Part shown: in pieces, positions 1-8,330 of the stretch
Position numbering within the stretch: the first letter of the stretch is position 1
Layout of the letters: each line of letters begins with the position of its first letter
Assembly: GCF_009758015.1 (NCBI RefSeq)
Contig: NZ_WSEL01000009.1
Coordinates: 372,001-436,000, forward strand
DNA: 64,000 nucleotides
Reading direction: 5' to 3'
From: Ramlibacter pinisoli
GTDB taxonomy: Bacteria > Pseudomonadota > Gammaproteobacteria > Burkholderiales > Burkholderiaceae_C
Notes under the pieces: generated by a model
What the model was told of the DNA's origin: nothing
The model's database searches: none
What the model saw: the letters and a program-made list of their open reading frames with translations, nothing else
Position numbers and translations under genes: made by a program

Positions 1-566
1 TTGCGCCCGTCGTCGATGCGGTCCTGCAGCCGCTTTGTCTGTTCCTCCTGGCTCACCTCCAGCCAGTATTTCAGCAGCGTGACGCCCGAGCGCACGATGG
101 CCTGCTCGACCAGCGGAACGACCTTCAGGAACTCCTGCGACTGCTCTTCGGTGCAGAAGCCCATGACCCGCTCGACGCCGGCGCGGTTGTACCAGCTGCG
201 GTCGAAGATCACCACCTCGCCCGCGGCCGGCAGGTGCGGCACGTAGCGCTGCATGTACATCTGGCTGCTCTCGCGTTCGCTGGGCGCCGGCAGCGCCACG
301 ACACGGAACACCCGGGGGCTGACCCGCTCGGTGATGGCCTTGATGGTGCCGCCCTTGCCGGCGCCGTCGCGGCCCTCGAACACCACGCAGACCCTGGCGC
401 GGTGGCGCTGCACCCATTCCTGCAGCTTCACCAGCTCGATGTGCAGCTTGCGCAGTTCCTCCAGGTAGGCGCGGTTGCCCAGCTTCGTCGGGACGGCCTG
501 CGCATCGTCGTGGTGGTCGTCCTTGCCAGCCTTGTCCTTGTGCCCGTTCTTGTGTTCCTTGCCCAT
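1..566 (-). CDS. ppk2: Polyphosphate kinase 2 (PPK2) family, 3' end outside window
   Basis: Reading leftwards from the ATG at 566, the frame stays open to the window edge, giving the first 188 residues. A Walker-A-like loop FEGRDGAGKGG lies near residues 63-73 and the lid/Walker-B region DRSWYNRAGVERVMGF at 122-137; both are hallmarks of PPK2 enzymes, which move phosphate between polyphosphate and nucleotides in the cytoplasm. The first 25 residues are Lys/His/Asp-rich and probably disordered. An AGGAG site stands 8 bases before the ATG. Whether it is class I (NDP kinase) or II/III cannot be told from this part. It is divergent from the YqhA-like gene at 732. Confidence 0.9.
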   Translation of the reverse strand, partial: MGKEHKNGHKDKAGKDDHHDDAQAVPTKLGNRAYLEELRKLHIELVKLQEWVQRHRARVCVVFEGRDGAGKGGTIKAITERVSPRVFRVVALPAPSERESSQMYMQRYVPHLPAAGEVVIFDRSWYNRAGVERVMGFCTEEQSQEFLKVVPLVEQAIVRSGVTLLKYWLEVSQEEQTKRLQDRIDDGR

Positions 567-731
567 TGCCTGTCTCCTAGACGGGGGAGAACCACTGTGG
601 AGCGCAACGGCCGACCTGCCAATGGGACTTTGGGTCAATTCCGTGACCGTCGCGTGACGTGGGACGAAGGTCCCATAGCTGGGCACGCACCTCGGCAGAA
701 GAATGGGCGGCCCAGCGACCGAGAGGCCCCC

Positions 732-1235
732 ATGGATCCATCGAGCACCCTCCCCGAGCCCCCCCACGCCGTACCGCCGGCAACGTCGGTGCTGGGCAGG
801 GCGCTGGCCGGTTGCCGCTTCCTGCTGCTGGGCGCCGTGGTCGGCTCCATCATCCTGGAGGCCGGGCTGGTGGCCGCCGGCATCTCGATGCTGCTGCGCA
901 GCCTGGCCTGCGTCGGCAGCTGCGACGCCAAGGAACTGGCCCTGGTCGCGATCCAGGCGCTGGATCTGTTCCTGCTGGCCACCGTGGCCTGGCTCACCGC
1001 AAGCGGCCTCTACACGCTGTTCATCGACCCCTCGGCGCGCACCTGGCTGCGGGCCGGCGTCGAGAGCCTGGACGACCTCAAGGCCAAGTTGATCGGCGTG
1101 GTGGTGCTGGCGCTGGGCGTGCTGTTCCTGGGCGAGACGTTCGGCTGGTCGGCAGGGCCCGACCTGCTCTATTACGGCGTCGCCATTGCCGCGGTGATCC
1201 TCTCGCTCAGCGTGTTCATCCGCACGCAGAAGTGA
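732..1235 (+). CDS. YqhA/UPF0114 family inner-membrane protein
   Basis: The 167-residue product has a short Pro-rich N-terminus followed by about three or four hydrophobic helices (near residues 28-55, 72-92, 118-137 and 145-162). Conserved-looking features of the UPF0114/YqhA family are the ...FIDPSARTWL... loop and ...LDDLKAKLIGVVVLALGVLFL.... The family has no established biochemical role. The ATG at 732 was chosen because the hydrophobic domain starts about 25 residues later; the same frame is open upstream to 234 but that part runs antisense through the ppk2 gene. Length fits the family (about 160-180). Confidence 0.8.
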   Translation: MDPSSTLPEPPHAVPPATSVLGRALAGCRFLLLGAVVGSIILEAGLVAAGISMLLRSLACVGSCDAKELALVAIQALDLFLLATVAWLTASGLYTLFIDPSARTWLRAGVESLDDLKAKLIGVVVLALGVLFLGETFGWSAGPDLLYYGVAIAAVILSLSVFIRTQK

Positions 1236-1262
1236 CGGCCGGGGCAGGCCGCCAGGGCTGGT

Positions 1263-1439
1263 TCAGGCGTCGTCCTCGTCCGGCCGCGGCATGGGCACGG
1301 TGTCCTGGAAGCCGGTCGGCTCGCCCGGCTTCTGCCGCTGCCGGCGCAGCAGCGCGAAGAAGGCACTGTCGGCCCCCTCGCCCGTGTGGGGGACCGAATC
1401 CTTGTACTTCGGGACGCCCTCGGCGGGAGGCTTGGTCAT
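1263..1439 (-). CDS. Small hypothetical protein (58 aa)
   Basis: A 58-residue polar protein beginning MTKPPAEGVPKYKDSVPHTG, with a basic middle (LLRRQRQK) and an acidic end (PRPDEDDA). Its ATG overlaps the TGA of the upstream small gene (1436-1615) in an ATGA arrangement, which argues that both are translated as a coupled pair. No domain is recognised and no membrane segment is present. It converges with the YqhA-like gene, whose stop is 27 bases away. Confidence 0.55.
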   Translation of the reverse strand: MTKPPAEGVPKYKDSVPHTGEGADSAFFALLRRQRQKPGEPTGFQDTVPMPRPDEDDA

Positions 1440-1615
1440 GAGCGATCCTCGCTGGGCGCCTCCGGCGGGCTTTCCCGCCGCCGTTGCTCGCGCTGGGTCA
1501 TGAACCGGGCCAGGGCGCTGGCCGCGCCCTGCCCGCTGGTCTGCTGGTCGGCCTGGTCGCCGTTGCGGTCCTGCTGCTTCTGGTGGTCCGCACTGCCACG
1601 CGCGTTGGTCCCCAT
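1436..1615 (-). CDS. Small hypothetical protein (59 aa), coupled to the next gene
   Basis: A 59-residue, Gln/Asp/Arg-rich, probably disordered protein (MGTNARGSADHQKQQD...). A GAGG sequence lies just before the ATG at 1615. The last base pairs overlap the start of the 58-residue gene as ATGA. Composition (GDQADQQTSGQG, then RFMTQREQRRRES) gives no functional clue. The support is the spacing and coupling rather than homology, so confidence is moderate. Confidence 0.5.
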   Translation of the reverse strand: MGTNARGSADHQKQQDRNGDQADQQTSGQGAASALARFMTQREQRRRESPPEAPSEDRS

Positions 1616-1737
1616 GTCCTCGGTTCCTCATCCAGTCGGTGCCGGTGGTGCGGAATCTATCGGCTCGACGGTCGCGCAGCGTCTGGTTACACGGATGAGT
1701 TGCGAGGCGACGTCAGCGCCCTGCCGATGGTCGCCGC

Positions 1738-1974
1738 TCAGCGCAATCCCTCGGCCTCGCGCTGCAGCATCTCGACGCGCGAATGGGCCCGGCCGGCCTG
1801 CCGGATGGCGGCGGAGAAATCGGAAAAGGGCGCGCCGCGCAGCCGCAGGCGGGTGACCTGCCGCAAGGCAGCGCGCGCGTCGGACTCGGCCCGGGTCAGT
1901 TCATCGCCGAGCGAGGCCGTCGAGTCGACGAACCGGGGAATCTGCAGGGCGTCGGGCGGCACGTGGTCTGGCAT
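1738..1974 (-). CDS. Small hypothetical helical protein (78 aa)
   Basis: A 78-residue protein (MPDHVPPDALQIPRFVDSTA...) predicted by eye to be mainly amphipathic helix: heptad-like Leu/Val/Ala spacing runs through LGDELTRAESDARAALRQV and the C-terminal SRVEMLQREAEGLR. No signal peptide or known domain is visible. It lies on the same strand as the two small genes to its left, 122 bases upstream of them. Function unknown. Confidence 0.5.
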   Translation of the reverse strand: MPDHVPPDALQIPRFVDSTASLGDELTRAESDARAALRQVTRLRLRGAPFSDFSAAIRQAGRAHSRVEMLQREAEGLR

Positions 1975-2057
1975 GGCCGGCCATGCTAGCGGCGAACGGC
2001 CCGCCGGCCGCGCCCTGGCTCGTCAGTTCTCACAGGGCGGCCACCACCGCCCATCCA

Positions 2058-2384
2058 TCACTTCAACCGGGAGAACGCCGTCGGCGCCAGGATGGTGTTG
2101 GAGATGTTGGCCAGCAGCGGGCCGTCCTTCTCGCTCTCGGCACGCTTGGCCTTCCACTCGGGATCGGCCTGGAACGCGCCCCAGCGCGCCTCGCGCTCGG
2201 CCATCGAGGCCCACGCCAGCAGGTAGGTCAGGTCGTTCGACGACTCGCCCACCACGGTGGTGAAGAAGCCCACCGGCTGGATGCCGTGCTTCTCCCACAG
2301 CGGCAGGGTGTCGGTTTCCATGCGCGCCAGCAGCTTGGGCAGGCGGCCCGGCAGGGCGCGGTAGACGCGCTGTTCGTAGATCAT
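2058..2384 (-). CDS. NIPSNAP family protein
   Basis: The 108-residue product begins MIYEQRVYRALPGRLPKLL and contains ...HGIQPVGFFTTVVGESSNDLTYLLAWASMAEREARWGAF..., the typical single ferredoxin-like dimeric alpha-beta domain of the NIPSNAP family. Bacterial members often sit in catabolic operons but have no agreed reaction. A GGAG site precedes the ATG at 2384. The upstream amidohydrolase gene ends 14 bases before it on the same strand, so the pair is probably co-transcribed with the Bug receptor further upstream. Confidence 0.82.
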   Translation of the reverse strand: MIYEQRVYRALPGRLPKLLARMETDTLPLWEKHGIQPVGFFTTVVGESSNDLTYLLAWASMAEREARWGAFQADPEWKAKRAESEKDGPLLANISNTILAPTAFSRLK

Positions 2385-2398
2385 CGGGAACTCCGGTT

Positions 2399-3301
2399 TC
2401 AGTCGTACCAGTACAGGCGCGTCGGGTTGTCGACCAGCAGCTTGCGCAGCAGCGTCTCGTCGGGCGTGAACTGCTGCAGCAGGTCCACCAGCTTGCCGTC
2501 GTCGGGCATCTCGCGCACGTTGGGATGCGGCCAGTCGGTGCCCCACAGCACGCGGTCGGGCGCGGCCTCGATCAGCTGGCGGGCGAACGGCGCGGCATCG
2601 GCGTAGGGGCCGCCCCGGGCCGCCGACAGGGCGTCGGAGATGCGCTCGGCGCCGCTCACCTTCACCCAGGCCTTCTCGTTGGACTTCACCAGGTCCAGCA
2701 GGAGCTGGAACGGGCGCTGGTCCAGGCCGTTCTTCACCATGGTGCGGCCCATGTGGTCGATGGCGAACGGCACCGGCAGGCCGAGCAGGAACTCGCGGTA
2801 GGTCACCAGGTCCTCGGCGTCCAGGTGCAGCACCAGGTGCCAGCCGAGCGGCTTGATGCGTTCGGCCATGCGCTGCACGGTGGGCAGGTCGGGGGCGCCG
2901 CCCAGGTGCTGCACGAAGTTGAAGCGCACCGAGCGCACGCCGCCGCGGTGCAGTTCCTGCAGCTCGGCGTCGGTGACGCCGGCGCCCACCATGGCCACGC
3001 CGCGGTAGGTGTCGGGCGACTGCGCGATGGCATCGAGCATGGCGCTGTTGTCGTGGCCGTGCACGCTGGCCTGCACCAGCACCACGCGCTCGATGCCCAG
3101 CAGCTGGTGCAGCGCGCGCAGGCCGGCCGCCGGTGCGTCGGGCGGCGTGTAGGTGCGCTTGCCCGAATAGGGGAAGCGGTCGCCGGGGCCGAACACGTGG
3201 CAGTGCGCGTCGCAGGCGCCGGGCGGCAGGCGGAACGCCGGCCGGCTCGGGTTCGGGTGCGGCGGCAGGATGGTGGCGGCGGACTTGTCGGAATTGCTCA
3301 T
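2399..3301 (-). CDS. Amidohydrolase-family lactonase, 2-pyrone-4,6-dicarboxylate lactonase-like
   Basis: A 300-residue TIM-barrel hydrolase. The HxH metal motif of strand 1 is DAHCHVFGP (His33, His35), and the C-terminal GTDWPHPN supplies Asp256, as in the amidohydrolase 2 / LigI (PDC lactonase) group; other residues of this type are in LHLDAED and FAIDHMGR. LigI opens the PDC ring in protocatechuate 4,5-cleavage, but the exact substrate here is uncertain because no other lig genes are near. It lies between a Bug receptor gene (34 bases upstream) and a NIPSNAP gene, consistent with hydrolysis of an imported carboxylate lactone. Confidence 0.8.
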   Translation of the reverse strand: MSNSDKSAATILPPHPNPSRPAFRLPPGACDAHCHVFGPGDRFPYSGKRTYTPPDAPAAGLRALHQLLGIERVVLVQASVHGHDNSAMLDAIAQSPDTYRGVAMVGAGVTDAELQELHRGGVRSVRFNFVQHLGGAPDLPTVQRMAERIKPLGWHLVLHLDAEDLVTYREFLLGLPVPFAIDHMGRTMVKNGLDQRPFQLLLDLVKSNEKAWVKVSGAERISDALSAARGGPYADAAPFARQLIEAAPDRVLWGTDWPHPNVREMPDDGKLVDLLQQFTPDETLLRKLLVDNPTRLYWYD

Positions 3302-3335
3302 GGCGAGGGGATTCGCTGGATGCGGGGTTGGATGC

Positions 3336-4316
3336 TCATTGCTTGGGGATACCGGCCTGCTCGATCACCTGCGACCAGCGCTGGATCTCGCTTTGCAGCA
3401 GTGTCGCCATCTGCTCGGGCGTGCTGCCGCGGGCTTCTACGTACAGGTCGGCCAGCTGCTTGCGCACCTCGGGCGAGGCCAGGGCGGCGTTGGCGGCCTT
3501 GTTCAGCCGCTCGACGACGGCGGGCGGCGTGCCGCCCGTGGTGCCCAGGCCGTTCCAGGCCGACACGCCGAAGCGCGGCACGCCGGCCTCGCCTGCCGTG
3601 GGCACGTCGGGCAGCGCCGACGAGCGCTTCTCGCCCATCAGGGCCAGGGCGCGCACGGCGTTGCCGCGGATCTGCCCGATCAGGGGCCCCACGATCTCGA
3701 CCGCCGCGTCGATGGACCCGCCGCGCAGGGCCGTCACCACCGCGGGCGTGCCGTTGAAGGGCACCACCTGGGCGTCGATGCCGGCGGCGCTCTTGAACAT
3801 CTGGGCCACCAGGTTCTGCGAGCTGCCCACGTTGATGGTGCCGATGTTCAGGCGGCCCGGGTTGGCGCGCGCATAGGCGAGCAGCTCGGGCAGGGACTTG
3901 AAGCGCGAATCGGGCGCGGTGACCAGCGCCATGTCGAAGTAGCCCAGGGTCGTGACCGGCGCCAGGTCCTTCATCGTGTCGTAGGGCAGCGTCTTGAACA
4001 GGCTGGCCGTCACCGCCACCGCGTTGGTCAGCAGCAGCAGGGTCTGGCCGTCGGGCGGGGCCTTGGCCACGGCGCTGTTCGCCACCACGCCGCCGGCGCC
4101 CGGCTTGTTGTCGACCACGATGGGCTGGCCCAGCGACTCCGACATCTTCTGCGCCACGATGCGGGCCGTGAGGTCGCCGGCGCCGCCGGGGCCGAAGGGC
4201 ACCACGAAGCGGATGCTGCGGCCGGCGCTGCTCTGCGCCTGCGCCTGCGCGGGCAGCACGGCGGCTGCGGCCAGCACCAGCGCGAGGGCCGTGCGCAAGA
4301 ACGGGAAGGGGGACAT
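3336..4316 (-). CDS. Bug/TctC-type tripartite tricarboxylate transporter receptor 1
   Basis: A 326-residue secreted binding protein. A Sec signal (MSPFPFLRTALALVLAAAAVLPAQAQAQ) is followed by the Bug signature IRFVVPFGPGGAGDLTARIVAQ, the VVDNKPGAGG strand and PDGQTLLL. These periplasmic receptors bind carboxylates and deliver them to TctAB-type membrane proteins, none of which is in the window. The gene heads a leftward operon with the LigI-like hydrolase and NIPSNAP protein, and is divergent from the TPP enzyme (132-base gap). No strong ribosome site precedes the ATG at 4316. Confidence 0.92.
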   Translation of the reverse strand: MSPFPFLRTALALVLAAAAVLPAQAQAQSSAGRSIRFVVPFGPGGAGDLTARIVAQKMSESLGQPIVVDNKPGAGGVVANSAVAKAPPDGQTLLLLTNAVAVTASLFKTLPYDTMKDLAPVTTLGYFDMALVTAPDSRFKSLPELLAYARANPGRLNIGTINVGSSQNLVAQMFKSAAGIDAQVVPFNGTPAVVTALRGGSIDAAVEIVGPLIGQIRGNAVRALALMGEKRSSALPDVPTAGEAGVPRFGVSAWNGLGTTGGTPPAVVERLNKAANAALASPEVRKQLADLYVEARGSTPEQMATLLQSEIQRWSQVIEQAGIPKQ

Positions 4317-4345
4317 GTCTCTGCTCGTTGTTCGGGGTGGGGGCA

Positions 4346-4398
4346 CTATGGCAAAGCCGATGGTGGGCCACAAGGCCCGGCCCTCCATAGCTGGTATG
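4346..4398. promoter_or_regulatory. Possible LysR-type operator between Bug and TPP genes
   Basis: The divergent gap holds CTATGG (4346-4351) and CCATAG (4385-4390) as separated inverted arms, and a tighter imperfect dyad CATAGCTGGTATG at 4386-4398 whose outer arms CATA/TATG resemble LysR half-sites. The likely regulator would be the LysR gene at 6082-7086. This is pattern evidence only. Confidence 0.3.
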
Positions 4399-4448
4399 CG
4401 CCGGGTGCAGGGCCGCTCCGGCCGCTTGCACCCATCATCGCGCTCGCC

Positions 4449-6113
4449 ATGACACACCCACTTCCCGCCCGCACGGGCGGCCAGATCCTGGTCCAGGCCC
4501 TGGCCACCAACCAGGTCGACCACGTCTACTGCGTCCCCGGCGAGAGCTTCCTGCCGGTGCTGGACGCCCTGCACCAGCATCCCTCGATCCGCACGATCGT
4601 GGCGCGCCACGAAGGCGCCGCCAGCAACATGGCGGAGGCGCACGGCAAGCTCACGCGCCGCCCGGGCATCGCCTTCGTCACCCGCGGGCCCGGTGCCACC
4701 CACGCCGCCAACGGCGTGCACACCGCGATGCAGGATTCGACCCCCATGGTCCTGTTCGTCGGCCAGGTCGACCAGGGCTTCATCGGCCGCGAGGCGTTCC
4801 AGGAGATCGACTACCGCCAGGTCTTCGGCGGGCTGGCGAAGTGGGCGGTCGAGATCGATGCCATCGAGCGCATCCCCGAGATCGTGTCGCGCGCCTTCTC
4901 GGTCGCCCAGTCCGGCCGCCCCGGTCCGGTGGTCGTCGGGCTGCCCGAGGACGTGCTGTTCGGCAGCACAGCGGTCGCCGACGCGCCGCCGGTGCGCATC
5001 GGCCGCTCGGCGCCGGAGCCCGACGCCGTGCGCGAGCTGGCCGAGCGCCTGGGCGCGGCCGCACGCCCGCTGGTCATCGTCGGCGGCGGCGACTGGACCG
5101 ACGCCGGCTGCGCCGACCTGGCCCGTTTCGTCCACGCGCACGACCTGCCGGTGGTGGCCTCGTTCCGCCGCCAGGACCTGTTCGACAACCGCGACCCGCA
5201 CTACGCCGGCCAGCTGGGCCTGGGCGTCTCCCCGCGCCTGGCCGAACGCGTCCGGCAGGCCGACCTGCTGCTGGTGCTGGGCTCGCGCCTGGCCGAGGCC
5301 TCGTCGTCCGGCTACACGCTGGTGGAAAGCCCGGTGCCTCGCCAGGTGCTCGTTCACGCCCACCCCGACCCGCAGGAGCTCGGCCGCGTGTACCACGCCA
5401 CCCTGCCCCTGGCCACCGGCATGCCGGCCCTGGCGGCGGCGCTGGCGGCGCTGCCCGCCACCCCGGCGCCACGCTGGCGCGACTGGACGCGGGCGGCGCG
5501 CGCCGACTACGAAGCGCATTCCACGCCCGCCCCGGCCGACCCGGCGCTGCAGGGCGTCGACCTGGCGGCGGTAGTGGCCCACCTGAACGAGGTGCTGCCC
5601 GAGGACGCGGTGATCAGCAACGGCGCCGGCAACTACACGGTGTGGGTGCACCGCTACTACCGCTACCGCCGCCGCGCCACCGAGCTGGCGCCGGTGAACG
5701 GCGCCATGGGCTACGGGCTGCCGGCAGCCATCGCGGCCAAGCTGCGCTGCCCCGAGCGCACCGTGGTGTGCTTCGCCGGCGACGGCTGCTTCATGATGTA
5801 CCCGCAGGAGCTGGCCACGGCGATGCAGTTCGACGCCCCGGTGGTGGTCATCGTCGTCAACAACGGCATGCTGGCCACCATCCGCATGCACCAGGAACGC
5901 GAGTACCCGGCGCGGGTGTCCGGCACCCGGCTGGCCAACCCCGACTTCATCGCCCTGGCGCGGTCATTCGGCGCCCACGCCGAGCGCGTGGAGCAGACCG
6001 GCGACTTCCCGGCGGCGTTCGAGCGGGCCCGGGCCTGCGGGCGCGCGGCCCTGATCGAGCTGCGGACGGACCCGCTGCAGATCACCCCCCAGTCGCGCCT
6101 GCCGGCTCCCTGA
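4449..6113 (+). CDS. Thiamine-diphosphate enzyme, acetolactate synthase-like
   Basis: A 554-residue enzyme with the three domains of the acetolactate synthase/benzoylformate decarboxylase superfamily: N-terminal pyrimidine-binding domain with the catalytic Glu in RHEGAASNMA (Glu55), a middle FAD-like domain, and a C-terminal diphosphate-binding domain with GDGCFMMYP (near residue 444) ending in VVNN. It joins or cleaves 2-oxo acids; the product cannot be fixed from sequence. There is no accompanying small regulatory subunit (ilvH), so a catabolic role fits better than valine synthesis. The frame is open upstream to 3270 but that part is antisense to the Bug gene; the ATG at 4449 is the natural start. 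It overlaps the convergent LysR gene by 32 bases. Confidence 0.85.
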   Translation: MTHPLPARTGGQILVQALATNQVDHVYCVPGESFLPVLDALHQHPSIRTIVARHEGAASNMAEAHGKLTRRPGIAFVTRGPGATHAANGVHTAMQDSTPMVLFVGQVDQGFIGREAFQEIDYRQVFGGLAKWAVEIDAIERIPEIVSRAFSVAQSGRPGPVVVGLPEDVLFGSTAVADAPPVRIGRSAPEPDAVRELAERLGAAARPLVIVGGGDWTDAGCADLARFVHAHDLPVVASFRRQDLFDNRDPHYAGQLGLGVSPRLAERVRQADLLLVLGSRLAEASSSGYTLVESPVPRQVLVHAHPDPQELGRVYHATLPLATGMPALAAALAALPATPAPRWRDWTRAARADYEAHSTPAPADPALQGVDLAAVVAHLNEVLPEDAVISNGAGNYTVWVHRYYRYRRRATELAPVNGAMGYGLPAAIAAKLRCPERTVVCFAGDGCFMMYPQELATAMQFDAPVVVIVVNNGMLATIRMHQEREYPARVSGTRLANPDFIALARSFGAHAERVEQTGDFPAAFERARACGRAALIELRTDPLQITPQSRLPAP

Positions 6114-7086
6114 GGTCCGGGCCGGCGCCCGGTTGCGCCCCGGCCAGGGCGGCGTCGAGCACCGTGCCGGGCCAGCGGCCCTGCTGCACCTGGCGCACGA
6201 CCAGGTCCTTGACGAGGCGGGTGGCCTCCCACAGGCCCGCCGCGCCGGCCGAATTGCGGCCCAGGACCACGCCGACGGTGCGGCAAACCGGCGGGCTGGC
6301 CAGCGGCCGGCTCAGCAGCTGCCCGGCGCGCACGTCGTCGGCCACCGCCGCCAGCGGCAGCAGCGTGCAGCCGCAGCCCTGCATGACCAGCCGCCGGGTG
6401 ATGGCGACCGAGCCATCGCACTCGAGGGCGATCCGCGGCACGAAGCCGTGCCGCGTGGCCAGCGCCTCCACCAGCACGCGGATGCCGTGGTGCGTGCTGG
6501 GCATGATGAGCGGGACCTCGCCGAGGCGGGCCACCGGGAACGGGCCCTCGCCGACCGGATAGCCGGCCGGCGCCACCAGGTGCATGCCTTCCTGCAGCAG
6601 CGGGTCGTACGTCAGGGCGCCGGGGTGCTCCGGCCGGTACAGCAGGGCCAGGTCGATCTCGCCGTCGTGCAGGTCCTTCAGCAGGTGGCTGGCCAGGCCC
6701 TCGACGAAACGGATGCGGGTGCCGGGAAAGCGCCGGTGCAGGGCGTGCCCCAGCTCGCCGAACATGACCTGCGCGATGGTGGGCTGGGCCGCGATGCGCA
6801 GGCGCACCGGGCCCTGGTCGGCGTGCACGCCCATGGCGCGCGAGGCGGCCTCCAGCGTCCCGGCCACGGTGTCCGCGTACTGCTGCAGCTCGCGTCCGCG
6901 GTCGGTCAGCACCACGCCGCGGCCGCTGCGGTGGAACAGCCGCACGCCCAGCCCCGCTTCGAGCGCCGCGATCTGGCGGCTGATGGTCGACTGGTTGCTG
7001 CCCGACTCGAGGGCCGCCCTGGAGAAGCTGCCGGCGCGCGCCACCAGGGCGAAGCAGGCAAGGTCGTCGGAACTCAGGGCCTTCAT
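6082..7086 (-). CDS. LysR-family transcriptional regulator 1
   Basis: A 334-residue LysR regulator: N-terminal winged helix-turn-helix (FALVARAGSFSRAALESGSNQSTISRQIAALEAGLGVRLFHRSGRGV) followed by a two-lobed effector domain starting around residue 90. Such proteins sense small carboxylates or aromatics and normally act on a divergent or neighbouring operon. It lies tail-to-tail with the TPP enzyme with a 32-base overlap of the 3' ends. The ATG at 7086 was preferred over the TTG immediately before it. The alpha/beta hydrolase gene ends 38 bases upstream on the same strand. Confidence 0.88.
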   Translation of the reverse strand: MKALSSDDLACFALVARAGSFSRAALESGSNQSTISRQIAALEAGLGVRLFHRSGRGVVLTDRGRELQQYADTVAGTLEAASRAMGVHADQGPVRLRIAAQPTIAQVMFGELGHALHRRFPGTRIRFVEGLASHLLKDLHDGEIDLALLYRPEHPGALTYDPLLQEGMHLVAPAGYPVGEGPFPVARLGEVPLIMPSTHHGIRVLVEALATRHGFVPRIALECDGSVAITRRLVMQGCGCTLLPLAAVADDVRAGQLLSRPLASPPVCRTVGVVLGRNSAGAAGLWEATRLVKDLVVRQVQQGRWPGTVLDAALAGAQPGAGPDLREPAGATGG

Positions 7087-7124
7087 CAAGGGGTACCGCG
7101 GGGATGCCCCAGCTTACCGCGGCC

Positions 7125-8228
7125 TCAATACCCCATCCGGACGGTGCCGCGCTCCAGGCCGTTGACCTTGCCGTGGCGCAGCCAGTCGACGGTGGCGTCG
7201 AACAGCACCTTGCGGTTCTTCTCCCACATCGCGTTGTGCGACGAGCAGCCAAGGTCGACCAGCACCTTGCTCGGGCTGCCCAGGTCCTCGTACAGCTCGC
7301 GCACGCGCTCGGGCGGCACCTGCTTGTCGTGGATGCCGGTCACCATCAGGTACGGCGCCTTCACGCCGGCGACGGCCTCCTTGTTGAAGCCCCAGGTGGG
7401 AACGCTGGGCGCGCGACGCACGCCCGTCCCCCACTTCGCGCCGACGGGATCGGACTCCAGCATCTCGTCGAAGATGGTGGTGGCCGCCGCGGGGTCGTAC
7501 TGCGCGGGGCAGCCGACCTGGCGATCCCAGTTGGCGATGAAATCGCGGCGCGACTGGACCGTCATCGCGCCCTCGGGAAAGGCCGGCAGCGGGCTGGGCT
7601 CGCGGGCGATGCCGGTGCGGTTGTAGGCCGGTGCGAGCACCACGATGCGGTCGACCTTGCCGGGATGCAGCGCCGCATACCCGGTCACGCGCGGACCGCC
7701 CTGCGACCAGGCCACCATCGACACGCGCTCGACGCCGCGCACCCGGCGGACGTGCTCGACCACGGCATCGATGTCGTTCCAGTCGGAGGACATGGTGGTG
7801 ATCGGGCCCTGCCAGGTGGGCGCGCACGGCGCGGCGACGTAGCCGGCCTGCTGCGCCTTCGCGATGTTGCACGGCTCCCCCATGGGCACCGGCCGTGTCG
7901 ACCCGCCGTAGCCCGTGAGGCTGACCGAGTAGACGTCGAAGCCGGCCCGCGCCACCTGGCGCATCCAGCTGTAGTCCTCCAGGCGCGAATCGAACGACAC
8001 CTCGGCGGGCGTGCCGGCGCCGTGGACGAACAGCACCACCGGCAGCTTCGCGGCATCGGCGGGAGTCACCTCACGCACGTAGAGCTGTGCGGCCTGTCCT
8101 CGCATGCCCGGCGCGGTGGAGGTCACGGGCACGCGCAGGTCGGTGGACTGCAGGTTGCCGGGACCCGGCATCGCGCAGCCGCCCAAGGCGGCGAGGCAGG
8201 CGCTGGCGAGCAGGTGGCGGATCGGCAT
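7125..8228 (-). CDS. Alpha/beta-hydrolase lipoprotein
   Basis: A 367-residue envelope hydrolase. The N-terminus MPIRHLLASACLAALGGC ends in a lipobox (LGGC), so it is probably a lipoprotein. The alpha/beta-hydrolase triad candidates are the nucleophile Ser in AWSQGG, Asp in TGIHDKQV and His in CSSHNAMW; the oxyanion region is FVHGAG. A GGAG ribosome site favours the ATG at 8228 over an earlier start at 8264, which would bury the lipobox. The substrate is unknown (ester or amide). Confidence 0.8.
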   Translation of the reverse strand: MPIRHLLASACLAALGGCAMPGPGNLQSTDLRVPVTSTAPGMRGQAAQLYVREVTPADAAKLPVVLFVHGAGTPAEVSFDSRLEDYSWMRQVARAGFDVYSVSLTGYGGSTRPVPMGEPCNIAKAQQAGYVAAPCAPTWQGPITTMSSDWNDIDAVVEHVRRVRGVERVSMVAWSQGGPRVTGYAALHPGKVDRIVVLAPAYNRTGIAREPSPLPAFPEGAMTVQSRRDFIANWDRQVGCPAQYDPAAATTIFDEMLESDPVGAKWGTGVRRAPSVPTWGFNKEAVAGVKAPYLMVTGIHDKQVPPERVRELYEDLGSPSKVLVDLGCSSHNAMWEKNRKVLFDATVDWLRHGKVNGLERGTVRMGY

Positions 8229-8301
8229 GCGGGGCTCCGGGTCAGTTGGATGGACCCGGATCATCGAGCCGGGACCCCGCAGCGGGCAGGAGGGAAACCC
8301 G

Positions 8302-8318
8302 GACGGTCGCGGACCGTC
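8302..8318 (-). terminator. Hairpin after the ABC receptor gene
   Basis: GACGGTC and GACCGTC form a perfect 7-base-pair stem with a 3-base loop, 12 bases beyond the stop of the receptor gene at 8331. On the minus strand it is followed by CGGGTTTCC, a weak T run, so it may be an intrinsic terminator or an mRNA-end stabilising stem. Confidence 0.45.
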
Positions 8319-8330
8319 GCGGGCCGCGCG

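Noticed and set aside
2058..4316. Protocatechuate 4,5-cleavage (lig) cluster
   Set aside because: Only a LigI-like hydrolase is present; dioxygenase, dehydrogenase and hydratase genes are missing, so the pathway cannot be claimed.
4317..5891. Antisense extension of the Bug frame through the TPP enzyme gene (851 codons in all from 3336)
   Set aside because: Only residues from the ATG at 4316 onward match the Bug family; the rest is the shadow of the TPP enzyme.
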